DNA of 64,000 nucleotides from an uncultured Verrucomicrobiota bacterium (GTDB taxonomy: Bacteria > Verrucomicrobiota > Kiritimatiellia > CAIQIC01 > Lenti-01), in contig CALMNW010000101.1 in the NCBI GenBank assembly GCA_937872095.1, forward strand, positions 1 to 64,000, written 5' to 3'. Under the pieces are notes generated by a model. The model had not been told where the DNA came from. It ran no database searches and was given only the letters and a program-made list of their open reading frames with translations. This document shows positions 26,136 through 34,682 of this stretch, piece by piece. The number at the start of each line of letters is the position of its first letter. The stretch's first letter is position 1. The position numbers and the translations under genes are program-made.

Positions 26136-27272
26136 CTATTGGGCCGGCCGATCTCCATGCCGGCTCTCCTGCGACAGCACGGCCCGCAACTGGCGGACCA
26201 CTTCATCCTGCTCGGCTTGCGTCAAATCGTGGTAGAGCGGCAAAGCCAAGGCGTGGTCGTACACCCAGCGGCTGTTTTCCAGGCCGCCGGCATGGCGGCA
26301 GAGCGGGCCCGGCCGGAAGGCGGGATGCATCTGCAGCGCATAGCTGCCGACCTGCACTTCGATTCCGCCGGCGCGCATCTCGCGCATGACGCGATCCCGG
26401 TCGGGGACGAAAACGCAGAAAGCCTGATAGGAAGGTTCGCCGCCAGCCACCACCCGGGGGATTCCGATCCGGTCGTCGCCGGCCAGCAATTCGACGTAGT
26501 ACGCGGCCTGCGCCCGACGCCGGACCAGCAACTCGCCGATCACCCGCATCTGGGCGCAGCCGACCGCCGCCAGGATGTTGCTGAGCTTGTAGTTCGTGCC
26601 CACCATCCCGAACACCGTGTCTTCGCGCGTCGTCTGGGTCTGCATGCCGAAATGCTTGTAGGATTCCATCCATTCCGCCCAGTCCGGACGGTTCGTGGTC
26701 ACCAGCCCGCCTTCCCCGGTCGCGATGAATTTGCGCGGGTAGAAACTGAACGCCGAAACGTCCGCCCAATTGCCGGTTTTCCGGCCCCGGAATCCGGTTC
26801 CGATGGCACAGGCCGCGTCTTCGATCACGAACAAGCCGTGTTTGTTCTTGAGCGCATCCAGGCGGTCGTAGGCCAGCGGCAGGCCGAACAGGGAAACCGG
26901 CATGATCGCCTTGGTCCGGGGCGTGATGGCGGCCTCCAGCGCATCCAGATCCAGCAGCATCGTGTCCCGTTCCACGTCCGCCAGCACCGCGGTCGCGCCC
27001 ACGATGTTCACCGCGCCCGCCGTCACCGGATAGGTGTAGTCGGGAACGATCACCTCGTCGCCGGGGCCGATGCCCAAGGCCCGCAGCGCCAGTTCCAGTC
27101 CGACCGAACAATTGCACACGGCCAAGGCATGTCCGCAGCCGATATGCTCCCGGCAGAGCCCCTCGAATTCACGGGTCACGGGCCCTTCGGTCCAATACCC
27201 GCTGTCCAGCACCGCGAGCACGCCGCGCTTGAGGTCTTCGTTGAGATACGGTCTCGACAAGGGAATGCGCAT
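26136..27272 (-). CDS. DegT/DnrJ/EryC1-type PLP sugar aminotransferase
   Basis: 378 residues. SFYPRKFIATGEGGL places the PLP Lys at K181. EDAACAIGT has the pyridine-nitrogen Asp (D152), and PDYTYPVTAGAVNIVGA is the conserved N-terminal stretch. Members transaminate keto-sugars of NDP-linked intermediates, with glutamate as the usual donor. The start is MRIPLSRPYLNE; its ATG shares one base with the TGA of the upstream epimerase (TGATG), so the pair is coupled. Together with the epimerase it would form an amino-sugar nucleotide. Confidence 0.92.
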   Translation of the reverse strand: MRIPLSRPYLNEDLKRGVLAVLDSGYWTEGPVTREFEGLCREHIGCGHALAVCNCSVGLELALRALGIGPGDEVIVPDYTYPVTAGAVNIVGATAVLADVERDTMLLDLDALEAAITPRTKAIMPVSLFGLPLAYDRLDALKNKHGLFVIEDAACAIGTGFRGRKTGNWADVSAFSFYPRKFIATGEGGLVTTNRPDWAEWMESYKHFGMQTQTTREDTVFGMVGTNYKLSNILAAVGCAQMRVIGELLVRRRAQAAYYVELLAGDDRIGIPRVVAGGEPSYQAFCVFVPDRDRVMREMRAGGIEVQVGSYALQMHPAFRPGPLCRHAGGLENSRWVYDHALALPLYHDLTQAEQDEVVRQLRAVLSQESRHGDRPAQ

Positions 27273-28273
27273 CACGATTCGATCCCCGCGCTTTTCTGCC
27301 GGATGGCCACTTCTTCCTGATGGCGCTTGCGCCATTCGATCAGCGAGCGCATGCCCTCTTCCAGATCGATCGTCCAGCGGAAACCCAGCTTTTCGGCGGC
27401 CGCCTTGGGGCACCCCACCCGGTTGGTCACGAAGTATTCCCCCGCCGGCCGGAAATCGATGCCCAGATCCTCCCGTCCCGTCAGTTTCAGCAGGAGTTCG
27501 ACCAATTCCTTGACCGTCGTCTTGACCCCCCGCCCGACGTTGAAGAACCCGATCGGGCACTCCGAGGTCATGGCGCAGACGTTGGCGCGGGCGATGTCCG
27601 TCACGTGGATGAAATCATAGGCTTGCGAGCCGTCCCCGAAAACGACGGGGGGCTGGTTGCGGTCGATGGCGTCCAAGGCTTTCATCATGACCGCGATGTA
27701 GGCGCCGCGATAGTCCTGCCGCGGGCCATAGACGTTCATGTAGCGCAGGCCCACGCCCGCGAGCCCGTAGCGCTTGTGGTAGGCTTTCAGCATCGCTTCG
27801 CCGGCAATTTTCGTCGCGCCGTAGAAGGTCCAGCAATTGAAGGGATGGCTTTCCGTCATGGGTTCCTCGACGGCGTCGCCGTAGACGCTGGCGCTGGAAG
27901 AATAGACCAGGCGCTCGATCCGGTTCCGGCGGCAGGCTTCCAGCACGTTGAAGGTGCCCCGGACGTTCACGTCGAACGCCGATTGCGGATACTCGTGGCA
28001 ATGCAACAACCACAGCGCCGCCAGATGGAAAACCGCGTCGACCTGCTTCACGGCGACGTCCAGGATGTCGGCGTGGAGGATGTCGCCTCCGAGCGGGAAA
28101 ATCTCCACGCGCTCGTCGCGCAGGGCAACCTGCAGGTTTTCGCGCAGGCCCCGGCAGAAATTGTCGTAAACCACCACTTTGGCCACGCCCGTCTTCAGCA
28201 ACTCCTCGACGACGTGGGAGCCGATCAGCCCCGCGCCGCCTATGACCAATACCCGCTTGCCTTTCAAATCCAT
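27272..28273 (-). CDS. NDP-sugar epimerase/dehydratase (extended SDR)
   Basis: 333 residues. VIGGAGLIGSH (10-20) is the NAD-binding motif, YSSSASVYG has the catalytic Ser, and FYGATKIAGE gives Tyr151 and Lys155. The order DILHADILD, VFHLAALW, and DFIHVTDIARA is typical of UDP-glucuronate/UDP-glucose-4-epimerase-like enzymes. A TAGGAG Shine-Dalgarno lies six bases before the ATG, just behind a good promoter. It is therefore the first gene of the sugar-nucleotide operon that runs to 17425. Confidence 0.9.
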   Translation of the reverse strand: MDLKGKRVLVIGGAGLIGSHVVEELLKTGVAKVVVYDNFCRGLRENLQVALRDERVEIFPLGGDILHADILDVAVKQVDAVFHLAALWLLHCHEYPQSAFDVNVRGTFNVLEACRRNRIERLVYSSSASVYGDAVEEPMTESHPFNCWTFYGATKIAGEAMLKAYHKRYGLAGVGLRYMNVYGPRQDYRGAYIAVMMKALDAIDRNQPPVVFGDGSQAYDFIHVTDIARANVCAMTSECPIGFFNVGRGVKTTVKELVELLLKLTGREDLGIDFRPAGEYFVTNRVGCPKAAAEKLGFRWTIDLEEGMRSLIEWRKRHQEEVAIRQKSAGIES

Positions 28274-28298
28274 GGAAATCTCCTATAATCGCTGGAAA

Positions 28299-28327
28299 AT
28301 CATAGCGCATGGGGGGGGACGATACAA
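28299..28327 (-). promoter_or_regulatory. Sigma-70-like promoter of the sugar-nucleotide operon
   Basis: TTGTAT (28327-28322), a 17-base spacer and TATGAT (28304-28299) on the minus strand. The predicted start near 28292 leaves a leader of about 19 bases that contains the TAGGAG ribosome-binding site of the epimerase gene. Confidence 0.55.
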
Positions 28328-28384
28328 TGATTTATCCGGCGCGCGCAGTCGCGCTCTCCGGGCGCAACGGGTTCCGGAGACGGG

Positions 28385-29593
28385 TCAGGGGGAAATGCCC
28401 AGGCGGGCGGCCCACGTGCGCAGCGATTTTTTGGCCCCTTCCGGAATCCAACGGCGCCACGTGGGTTTCAGCCGGGGATCCAGCGCGTATTCAGCCAACG
28501 CTTTCGGGGCCGGCCGACCATCCGGCTCTCCCACGACGGACCGAAACAGGTGAGCATAGGCTTCCCCCATCCGCTCCAGGGAAAAGCGTGCGACAACCCG
28601 GTCCCGCGCGGCAGCCCGGACCCGGGTCCAGTCCGCTTCCGACTGCGCCAGCCGCCCCCACTCGTCGCCCATCCCCCGCCAATCGCCCGGCGCAAACAGA
28701 AAACCGGATTGGCCCTGAACCACCATCTCGTCCGATATTCCCGGCAACCGGGAGACGAGCGGAACGCAGCCGCAGGCCATGGCTTCCAAGGTGGAATTGG
28801 AGCACCCCTCGAAACGGGACGGCAAGAGAAAGACCCCGTGCCGCCGCAAGAGAGGCGGAATCTCCGCGGGATCCACCCGTCCCAGCAGATCGACCCGGCC
28901 TTCCAAACCGGCGGCCACGAATCGCGCGCGCAGCCGTTCGGAATCCGGCCCGCTGCCCGCCACGGTCAGGCGCACGTCGGGGCAGCGTTTCAGGGCCCGG
29001 GCCAGAATGCGGGGAAGCAGAAACACGTTTTTCTGGATGTCCTCGATGCGCCCCACGTACACGGCGCGCCGCGCCGAGGCGTCGGGCCCGGCTTCCAGAT
29101 GCGCCGCATCCACCCCGTTGGCGACGATCTCCACCTTGGCTTCCGGAACCCCGTATCGGGAAACCAAATCGCGCTTCAACCGCGGGCCGACCGCGACGAT
29201 GCGATTGAAATGGTCGGCCATGACGGCGGTGGGCCAATAGACGCCGCGGGCATTGTGCGGCATGCGGGCCAGGCAACGGATTTCGCGCGGCAGATACGGG
29301 GGGAGGCTGGATACGAAAGGATAGCAACCGGGCAGGACCACCACCGCCGCATACCGCTGCTCCCGCAAGTGGCCGGCCAACCGCCGGGCCATTCCCGCGG
29401 GGTCGCTCTCCGGATAATCGATGAAGTCCACCCCCTCGTCGTTGGCGAACCGGGAAGCCGCGAATACCTGCCGATCCAGCGGCGGAACGCAGCGATAATC
29501 GATTCCCCGGGGAAGGAGCTGTTCCCGCACCTGGCGAAAGCTCGTGTACGTCCCGCCGATTTGCGGCTCGCAGACGTAGGCGATTTTCAACAT
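28385..29593 (-). CDS. Glycosyltransferase family 4
   Basis: 402 residues, GT-B fold. MLKIAYVCEPQIGGTYTSFRQV begins the acceptor domain. AVYVGRIEDIQKNVFLLPRIL, LLGRVDPAEIPPLLR and PSRFEGCSNSTLEAMACGCVP (with the E-x7-E motif) form the donor domain. The C-terminal 40 residues are basic and may contact the membrane. A longer frame to 30322 is spurious because it runs antisense-phase through the methyltransferase gene. It is the last of a three-gene run (30382, 29617, 28385), 112 bases before the promoter of the next operon. Confidence 0.9.
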   Translation of the reverse strand: MLKIAYVCEPQIGGTYTSFRQVREQLLPRGIDYRCVPPLDRQVFAASRFANDEGVDFIDYPESDPAGMARRLAGHLREQRYAAVVVLPGCYPFVSSLPPYLPREIRCLARMPHNARGVYWPTAVMADHFNRIVAVGPRLKRDLVSRYGVPEAKVEIVANGVDAAHLEAGPDASARRAVYVGRIEDIQKNVFLLPRILARALKRCPDVRLTVAGSGPDSERLRARFVAAGLEGRVDLLGRVDPAEIPPLLRRHGVFLLPSRFEGCSNSTLEAMACGCVPLVSRLPGISDEMVVQGQSGFLFAPGDWRGMGDEWGRLAQSEADWTRVRAAARDRVVARFSLERMGEAYAHLFRSVVGEPDGRPAPKALAEYALDPRLKPTWRRWIPEGAKKSLRTWAARLGISP

Positions 29594-29616
29594 GCCGAGA
29601 ACGCCCCTTCTTCGGC

Positions 29617-30363
29617 TCAGCGCTTGCCGGAAAAGAGCCGCTCCAGGAGCCAGCGCTTGGCGATCGTTTTCGTCAGCTGCGTGACCGTCGGGCCGGGTTG
29701 GACCTGGGCATCGGGTTTCTTGCGCGCCCACACCCAATTGTCGCGGATCACCACGGATTCCATGTCGGGGTGCTGGGAAACGATCAGCGTGACCAGCCGT
29801 TCCACCTGCGATTCTTTCCGATAATCGTCCGGCTTGTCCTTCATGTCGGGCGAGCGACTCCACCAGTCGGATTTCTCGATGGAAAACATGTAGTCGTCGA
29901 ACAGGAACCAGCCGCCCGGTTTCAGCAGTTTCAGCGCCAGGAAGAACGCGCACACGTCGGGCTCCCACAGGTGGGCCCCGTCCAAAAAGACGAAATCCAG
30001 GAAGGGCTGGCAGCGGTTCTCTTTCGTTTGCTTCTCGATGAGTTTCTTCAACTCCCACGTGTAGGAAATCCGGGAAAAGACGGGCGTCGCCACGTCTTGC
30101 AGCCCCAATTGCTCCAGATTCTGCAGGATATTGGGCACATTGGGCATGTTGCGCACGCCTTCCATGTCGATCGACGTCAGATGCCCGGCGCCGAGCTCGT
30201 GCAAGGCGGCCGCGATGATGCACGAGGTTTTGCCGTGCAAAAACCCGAGTTCCAGGGATTCCGCGGGGCGCGCTTCGAGGACCCAGTCGTACAGCACCCG
30301 GCATTGGCTTTCTTCCGTGCAAGGCAGGTGCCCCACGACGTCATAGGCTTGCTTGAATTTCAT
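29617..30363 (-). CDS. Class I methyltransferase-like protein (Methyltransf_24 type)
   Basis: 248 residues. SLELGFLHGKTSCIIAAAL resembles motif I with a modified Gly loop, HLTSIDMEG is the acidic strand, and LDFVFLDGAHLWEPDV matches the DGxH motif of this subgroup. PGGWFLFDDYMF completes the core. Such proteins are common in polysaccharide and natural-product loci and methylate sugars or related hydroxyls; the substrate cannot be read. A strong AGGAGA Shine-Dalgarno precedes the ATG. It lies between two GT4 genes with short gaps of 18 and 23 bases. Confidence 0.82.
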   Translation of the reverse strand: MKFKQAYDVVGHLPCTEESQCRVLYDWVLEARPAESLELGFLHGKTSCIIAAALHELGAGHLTSIDMEGVRNMPNVPNILQNLEQLGLQDVATPVFSRISYTWELKKLIEKQTKENRCQPFLDFVFLDGAHLWEPDVCAFFLALKLLKPGGWFLFDDYMFSIEKSDWWSRSPDMKDKPDDYRKESQVERLVTLIVSQHPDMESVVIRDNWVWARKKPDAQVQPGPTVTQLTKTIAKRWLLERLFSGKR

Positions 30364-30381
30364 GCTTTCTCCTGTGGGTTA

Positions 30382-31521
30382 TCAAGGTCGCAGCCGGCGG
30401 TACAAGGCCAGCAATTTCTCCGCGCTGGCCGGCCACGTGTGTCGTTCGAGCACCAGTTGGCGGCCGGCGGCGCCCATGCGCTGGCGCAACGCGGGATTGT
30501 CGGCCAGTTTCCTGAGCCCGGCGGCAAACGCTTCGGCGTCGCCGACGGGGACCACGAGGCCGGCGCCGTCGGCAACCAGCCGGGGCACCCAGGCGCAATC
30601 GGTCGTCAGCACGGGCAGCCCGGTGGACATGGCTTCGATCGCGGCGAAACAGAACGACTCGTAATCGCTCGAAATGACCTTCACGTCGGCGGCCGCATAA
30701 ACGGCGGGCAATTCCGGGAAGGGCACTTCGCCCAGAAACAGCACGTTGTCCGCGAGGCCCAGTTCCTGCGCCTGCAGTTCCGTTCGTTCCCGCAGCGGCC
30801 CGCTGCCCGCCAGAACCAACCGCGCGGTCGGATGATGTTTCGCGAAGCGCGCAAAAGCGTCCAGCAGCATCTGGTGGTTCTTGAACGCCTGGAACCGCGC
30901 CACGTACAGCGCCACGAACTCGCCGGCGGCGATGCCGTGCGTCTTCCGGAAATCCGACGGCTGGGGACGAAACAGGTCCGCATCCACCGCGTTGGGGATG
31001 TCGACCACCTGCCCCATCCCGCGGTCTTTCAGGCGCTCGATGCTGGTTCCGCTGGCCATCAGGGCGTCGGCCCATTCCATGCCGCCGCGGGGATCGTAGT
31101 AATTGGGCGCGGTCAGCCGCATCACGACGGGCGAGCGGACGCCGCGCTTTTTCAGCCAATAGACGAAATTCGGCAGCTCGCAGACCTGGACGACGTCGAA
31201 TTCGTCTTGGTGCTTGGCCAGCCAACGGGCCGCGCGCCATTCGAAACACTCGAATTCCAGTTGGCGGACCCGCCACCCGCCTTTGAGCTTGTCCCACGGA
31301 AACCGCCGCAGCCAAGGCGTATGCAGCATCCGCGCCCCGGCCACCGGCAACGGCGCCGGGCGCAACAACGGCGCCCCGCATAAAAACGAAACGCGCGCGC
31401 CGGCTTTGGCCAAATGGCGGGAAATTTCCAAATCGAACGTCTCTCCCCCCCCTCGTTCAAGCGAAGCCATGCGGTTGACGAACAACACGCGCAGGGAATT
31501 GGATGGGTCATGGCCACTCAC
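30382..31521 (-). CDS. Glycosyltransferase family 4
   Basis: About 379 residues. LRVLFVNRMASLERGGGETFD opens the acceptor domain. ALYVARFQAFKNHQMLLDAF, VLFLGEVPFPELPAVYAAAD, SSDYESFCFAAIEAMSTGLPVL and TTDCAWVPRLV form the donor domain. The start is uncertain. A GTG at 31521 gives a normal N-terminus, while an ATG at 31590 or frames up to 31722 add residues that look non-coding. It heads the left-going run at the right end of the polysaccharide locus, divergent from the OB-repeat gene. Confidence 0.85.
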   Translation of the reverse strand: MSGHDPSNSLRVLFVNRMASLERGGGETFDLEISRHLAKAGARVSFLCGAPLLRPAPLPVAGARMLHTPWLRRFPWDKLKGGWRVRQLEFECFEWRAARWLAKHQDEFDVVQVCELPNFVYWLKKRGVRSPVVMRLTAPNYYDPRGGMEWADALMASGTSIERLKDRGMGQVVDIPNAVDADLFRPQPSDFRKTHGIAAGEFVALYVARFQAFKNHQMLLDAFARFAKHHPTARLVLAGSGPLRERTELQAQELGLADNVLFLGEVPFPELPAVYAAADVKVISSDYESFCFAAIEAMSTGLPVLTTDCAWVPRLVADGAGLVVPVGDAEAFAAGLRKLADNPALRQRMGAAGRQLVLERHTWPASAEKLLALYRRLRP

Positions 31522-31679
31522 TGGCCGGACACCGTAGCAAAAGCCCGGGGCCGATTGAAATCCCTTTTCTTCTACCGCGCCTCGGGCCATTTCCCGAGCC
31601 AATCGCGACCGCTCGATGTCGGCGGACCGCGAACGGAGAAACGCTCCACCCGATTTTGATCCCGAATCGGTTTTGTGCT

Positions 31680-31708
31680 TTGTCCCCGACCGGGCTACGG
31701 AGTATATT
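31680..31708 (+). promoter_or_regulatory. Sigma-70-like promoter of the OB-repeat/permease/hydrolase operon
   Basis: TTGTCC, a 17-base spacer and TATATT on the plus strand (4 of 6 and 5 of 6 matches). Predicted start is near 31715. The -10 overlaps a good minus-strand -10 (TATACT, 31706-31701), so the element may fire in both directions and also serve the GT4 gene. Confidence 0.6.
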
Positions 31709-31711
31709 CGC

Positions 31712-31745
31712 CCCTGCCGCACACCATGAAACCCCTGCGGCAGGG
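31712..31745 (+). promoter_or_regulatory. Leader hairpin upstream of the OB-repeat gene
   Basis: CCCTGCCGC (31712-31720) pairs with GCGGCAGGG (31737-31745) to give nine GC-rich pairs around a 16-base loop. It sits at the predicted transcript 5' end, six bases before the GAGGAG ribosome-binding site. It could stabilise the mRNA or regulate initiation. An eight-codon mini-frame (MKPLRQGS) begins in the loop and its TGA overlaps the ribosome-binding site. Confidence 0.45.
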
Positions 31746-31764
31746 TTCTTGAGGAGAAACGATC

Positions 31765-33309
31765 ATGACGGAAAAACCGCAGGCGCTACCCGGTCACGAA
31801 ACCCAGTCGGATGAAATGAATTGCCCGAATTGCGGGCGGTTCGTCGGCGCCGTCACCAAATGTCCCTATTGCGGCTCCAAAGTCGAAAAGCGCATGAGCC
31901 TCGTGGCGATCCGCTGGGCCGCCGTCCTGCTGGCCACCGTCGGTCTCTTCCTGCTCTTCCTCATGGCGAAGCACCGCGAGATCCCCGTCGTCAAGCTCGG
32001 CGAAGTCAAGGCGACTATGAATTTCGCGCAAATCCGCGTGGACGGCGTCGCCGAGAGCGATGCGCGGACTTTCCGCTCGGGTGGCGGCATGGGCTTCAAC
32101 TTCTCCGACGGCACCGGCACCATCATGGTGTTCATCAGCCAAAAGCAAGCCCAGGAGATGCAAGAGAAGAATCTCGTGCCCAAGGCCGGCGACAAAGTCA
32201 ATTTCGCGGGCGGCCTCAACATCTCCGACGACAAGTCTTCGATGCGGCTGCTGAGCGTGGACGAATTCCACTTGACCCGCGCGCCCGCCGCCACCATGCG
32301 GCTGGCGGACATCACGACGGATATGAAAGGCTCCTCCGTCACGATCGAAGGCAAGGTGATGGACCTGTTCCCGCCCCCGGCGGATTCCAAACGCCCTTAT
32401 GCGTTGAAACTTCAGGACGCTTCCGGCGAACAGACGATCAATTTCTGGCAGACGGAATACGACCAGATCGCCAACAAGGACGTGCTGGTCGGCGCCTATG
32501 TCCGCGCGCGCGTCTCGGTGGCCTCCTATCAGGACAAGTTGCAGCTCAAATTGGCTTCCGGCCTGGATTTGGAAATCCTCGACGGCCCGCCCGCCGCGGA
32601 CGCCTACGCCACGCCCGCCCAAAAGGCCGCCGCGACCTACCGGAAGCAGGCCGCGCCGGCGCCGCGCGATTTCTCCCGCGGCCGGTCGGTTGCTTCCACC
32701 AGCCTGTCCGTTTCCGCCGTCACGCCCGCGCTGAAAGGCCAGACCGTGCGGGTGCGCGGCCGCGTGGATTCGGTCCGCCCGCCGCGGGAGGGTACCAAAC
32801 AGCCCTTCGCAGTCGTCTTGCGGGACGGCGACGCCACCCTGCGCGCGACCTATTGGTCCAACGCCGATGCCGTCATCCCCGTCAAGCCCACCCCCGGCGC
32901 GCTCTTCGAGATGGAAGGCGTGGTCGAAGTCTACAAAGACCAACCGCAGCTCCAGGTCGAAAGCGGCTACAAGGTGAAACTGGTAGACGATACGCCGGCC
33001 TCGGCCCCCGCGGTGGACATGTCCAAAGCCGTCCCCGTTGCCTCCATCACGGCCGCCGAAATCGGCCAGACCCGCGTGGTGAAAGGCGTCCTCGGCGCCC
33101 CCCGCGCCCTGCGCGGCGGCGTCGCCTATGCGCTGACCGACGACACCGGCACGATCGATCTGATTCTCTGGGAGTCCATCGTTCCCGCCGAGGTGCTCAA
33201 CGCCCTCGGCGAGGGCGCGAGCGTCGCCGCGACCGGAGACGTCGGCGAATACGAAGGCAAACTGCAGATCAAGGCGGCGGCCGGCTATTCCGCCATGGTG
33301 ATTCCGTAA
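31765..33309 (+). CDS. Membrane-anchored zinc-ribbon protein with four OB-like repeats
   Basis: 514 residues. A zinc ribbon (CPNC 20-23, CPYC 33-36) is followed by one transmembrane helix (about 45-68). Then come four repeats of about 90 residues, near 77-172, 180-273, 312-405 and 420-514. Each has the OB-fold pattern: a beta strand with VxGxV, a FxxxDxTG-like strand, a hydrophobic 'isxFW' strand, then VxxxGxVxxYxxxLQL. Examples are TVRVRGRVDSV and QLQVESGYKV. Such OB domains usually bind nucleic acid or act as protein modules; which applies here is not shown. An ideal GAGGAG Shine-Dalgarno precedes the ATG. It leads a tight operon with a permease and a membrane hydrolase (19-base gaps). Function is unknown. 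Confidence 0.8.
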   Translation: MTEKPQALPGHETQSDEMNCPNCGRFVGAVTKCPYCGSKVEKRMSLVAIRWAAVLLATVGLFLLFLMAKHREIPVVKLGEVKATMNFAQIRVDGVAESDARTFRSGGGMGFNFSDGTGTIMVFISQKQAQEMQEKNLVPKAGDKVNFAGGLNISDDKSSMRLLSVDEFHLTRAPAATMRLADITTDMKGSSVTIEGKVMDLFPPPADSKRPYALKLQDASGEQTINFWQTEYDQIANKDVLVGAYVRARVSVASYQDKLQLKLASGLDLEILDGPPAADAYATPAQKAAATYRKQAAPAPRDFSRGRSVASTSLSVSAVTPALKGQTVRVRGRVDSVRPPREGTKQPFAVVLRDGDATLRATYWSNADAVIPVKPTPGALFEMEGVVEVYKDQPQLQVESGYKVKLVDDTPASAPAVDMSKAVPVASITAAEIGQTRVVKGVLGAPRALRGGVAYALTDDTGTIDLILWESIVPAEVLNALGEGASVAATGDVGEYEGKLQIKAAAGYSAMVIP

Positions 33310-33328
33310 CCTGGAGGGAGGCGCCCCC

Positions 33329-34663
33329 ATGTCCGCATTTTGGCTCGTTCTGATATCGGTAACCGCCGGCACGCTGATCTCGAGCGTACTGGCCTGCCTG
33401 CCCGGCCTGCACATCTACAACGTGATGGGCGCGCTGGTGCTGGGCATCCTCGCGCTCGAGGGCACGGCCCATCCCATTCCGCCGGACGTCTATCTGCCCG
33501 CTTTCACCGGCATGATCGTCGGCTGGTCGATGCTCAACACGATTCCAGCCGTGTTGCTCGGCACGCCGGACGAATCGGCCATGTTCACGGTGCTGCCCGG
33601 CCAGAAATACCTGATGGCCGGCCGCGGCTTCGAAGGCACGATGATCACGGCCGTCGGCGGCCTCGCCGGCGCGTTCTTCCTCGTGTGCGTGATGGCGCCG
33701 CTGGCGCCGCGCTACTTGCCCGTTTCGCAGCAGGTGCTCAAAGGGCACATGCACTGGGTCCTATGGGTCATCATCACCTTCATGCTCATGTCCGAATGGC
33801 CCAAGGGCGGCAACCGCGGTCCCGCCGGCTGGGCCAAGTTCTACGACGCGTGGAAGACGCTGCTCGCCGGCCTCGCCACCTTCGTCCTCGCCGGTTTGCT
33901 CGGTTTCATCCTCCTCACCCGCTCGCCGGTGAACCACGAGGTCGCCTTCCAGAACATCATGCCCGCCTTCGTGGGGCTGTTCGCGATCCCCTGGTGCCTG
34001 CTGAACATGATTTCGGCGGCCGACGTCCCGCCGCAGCGCAGCGCCAAGAGCCTCGCCATCAACGGCGACGTCATCTTGCGTTCGGTCTGGTCCGGCGGCC
34101 TCGGCGGCGGCATCGCGGCCTACTTCCCGGTCGTCACCGGCGGCGTCGGCGGCATGCTGGCCGGCCACGCCACGGCCCAGCGCGACGAGCGCATCTTCAT
34201 CATGGGCCAGGGCGTCTCGAAATTCATCTACTACGTCGGCGCCTTCATGCTGATGTTCGTGCCCGGGCTGAACCTGACCCGCGGCGGCGGCGCCTGGATG
34301 GTCAAGGCCCTCTACACGCCCATGGGCGCGGCCGACTACTACCTCGTCCTCGGCAGCATCGCCGTGGCCGCCGGCCTCTCCTACCTGATGATGGAACCCC
34401 TCACCAAGTTGACGCTCCGGTTCATCGACCGTTTCAACTACCGCCACGTCTCGACGGTCGCCCTGGGCATCATTCTCGCGATGGTCTACGCCGTCACCGG
34501 CTGGGTGGGCCTGTTCATCGCGGCCGTGGCCACCGGCATCGGCCTGCTGCCCGTCCTGTTTGGCTCGCGGCGCCTGAACTGCCTCGGCATCCTCTTGCTG
34601 CCCATCGCCTGCAACATGTCCGGTTTCGGCGAAACCATCACCGGCTGGCTCGGTCTCACCTGA
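33329..34663 (+). CDS. TctA/DUF112-type integral membrane permease
   Basis: 444 residues with about 10-12 membrane segments in two similar halves. The early ISSVLACLPGLHIYNVMGAL and NTIPAVLLGTPDESAMFTVLPGQ are the conserved Gly/Pro motifs of the tripartite-tricarboxylate-transporter TctA superfamily (DUF112 branch, known in archaea and some bacteria). No TctB or TctC binding protein is encoded nearby, so this is not a standard citrate-type importer. The substrate is unknown. The gene starts 19 bases after the OB-repeat gene and ends 19 bases before the hydrolase gene. Confidence 0.8.
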   Translation: MSAFWLVLISVTAGTLISSVLACLPGLHIYNVMGALVLGILALEGTAHPIPPDVYLPAFTGMIVGWSMLNTIPAVLLGTPDESAMFTVLPGQKYLMAGRGFEGTMITAVGGLAGAFFLVCVMAPLAPRYLPVSQQVLKGHMHWVLWVIITFMLMSEWPKGGNRGPAGWAKFYDAWKTLLAGLATFVLAGLLGFILLTRSPVNHEVAFQNIMPAFVGLFAIPWCLLNMISAADVPPQRSAKSLAINGDVILRSVWSGGLGGGIAAYFPVVTGGVGGMLAGHATAQRDERIFIMGQGVSKFIYYVGAFMLMFVPGLNLTRGGGAWMVKALYTPMGAADYYLVLGSIAVAAGLSYLMMEPLTKLTLRFIDRFNYRHVSTVALGIILAMVYAVTGWVGLFIAAVATGIGLLPVLFGSRRLNCLGILLLPIACNMSGFGETITGWLGLT

Positions 34664-34682
34664 TCCCGAAAGGAACGCGAAA

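Noticed and set aside
31522-31722. Coding N-terminal extension of the GT4 gene
   Set aside because: The 67 residues before the GTG at 31521 are low in hydrophobics, overlap the divergent promoter and have no family match.
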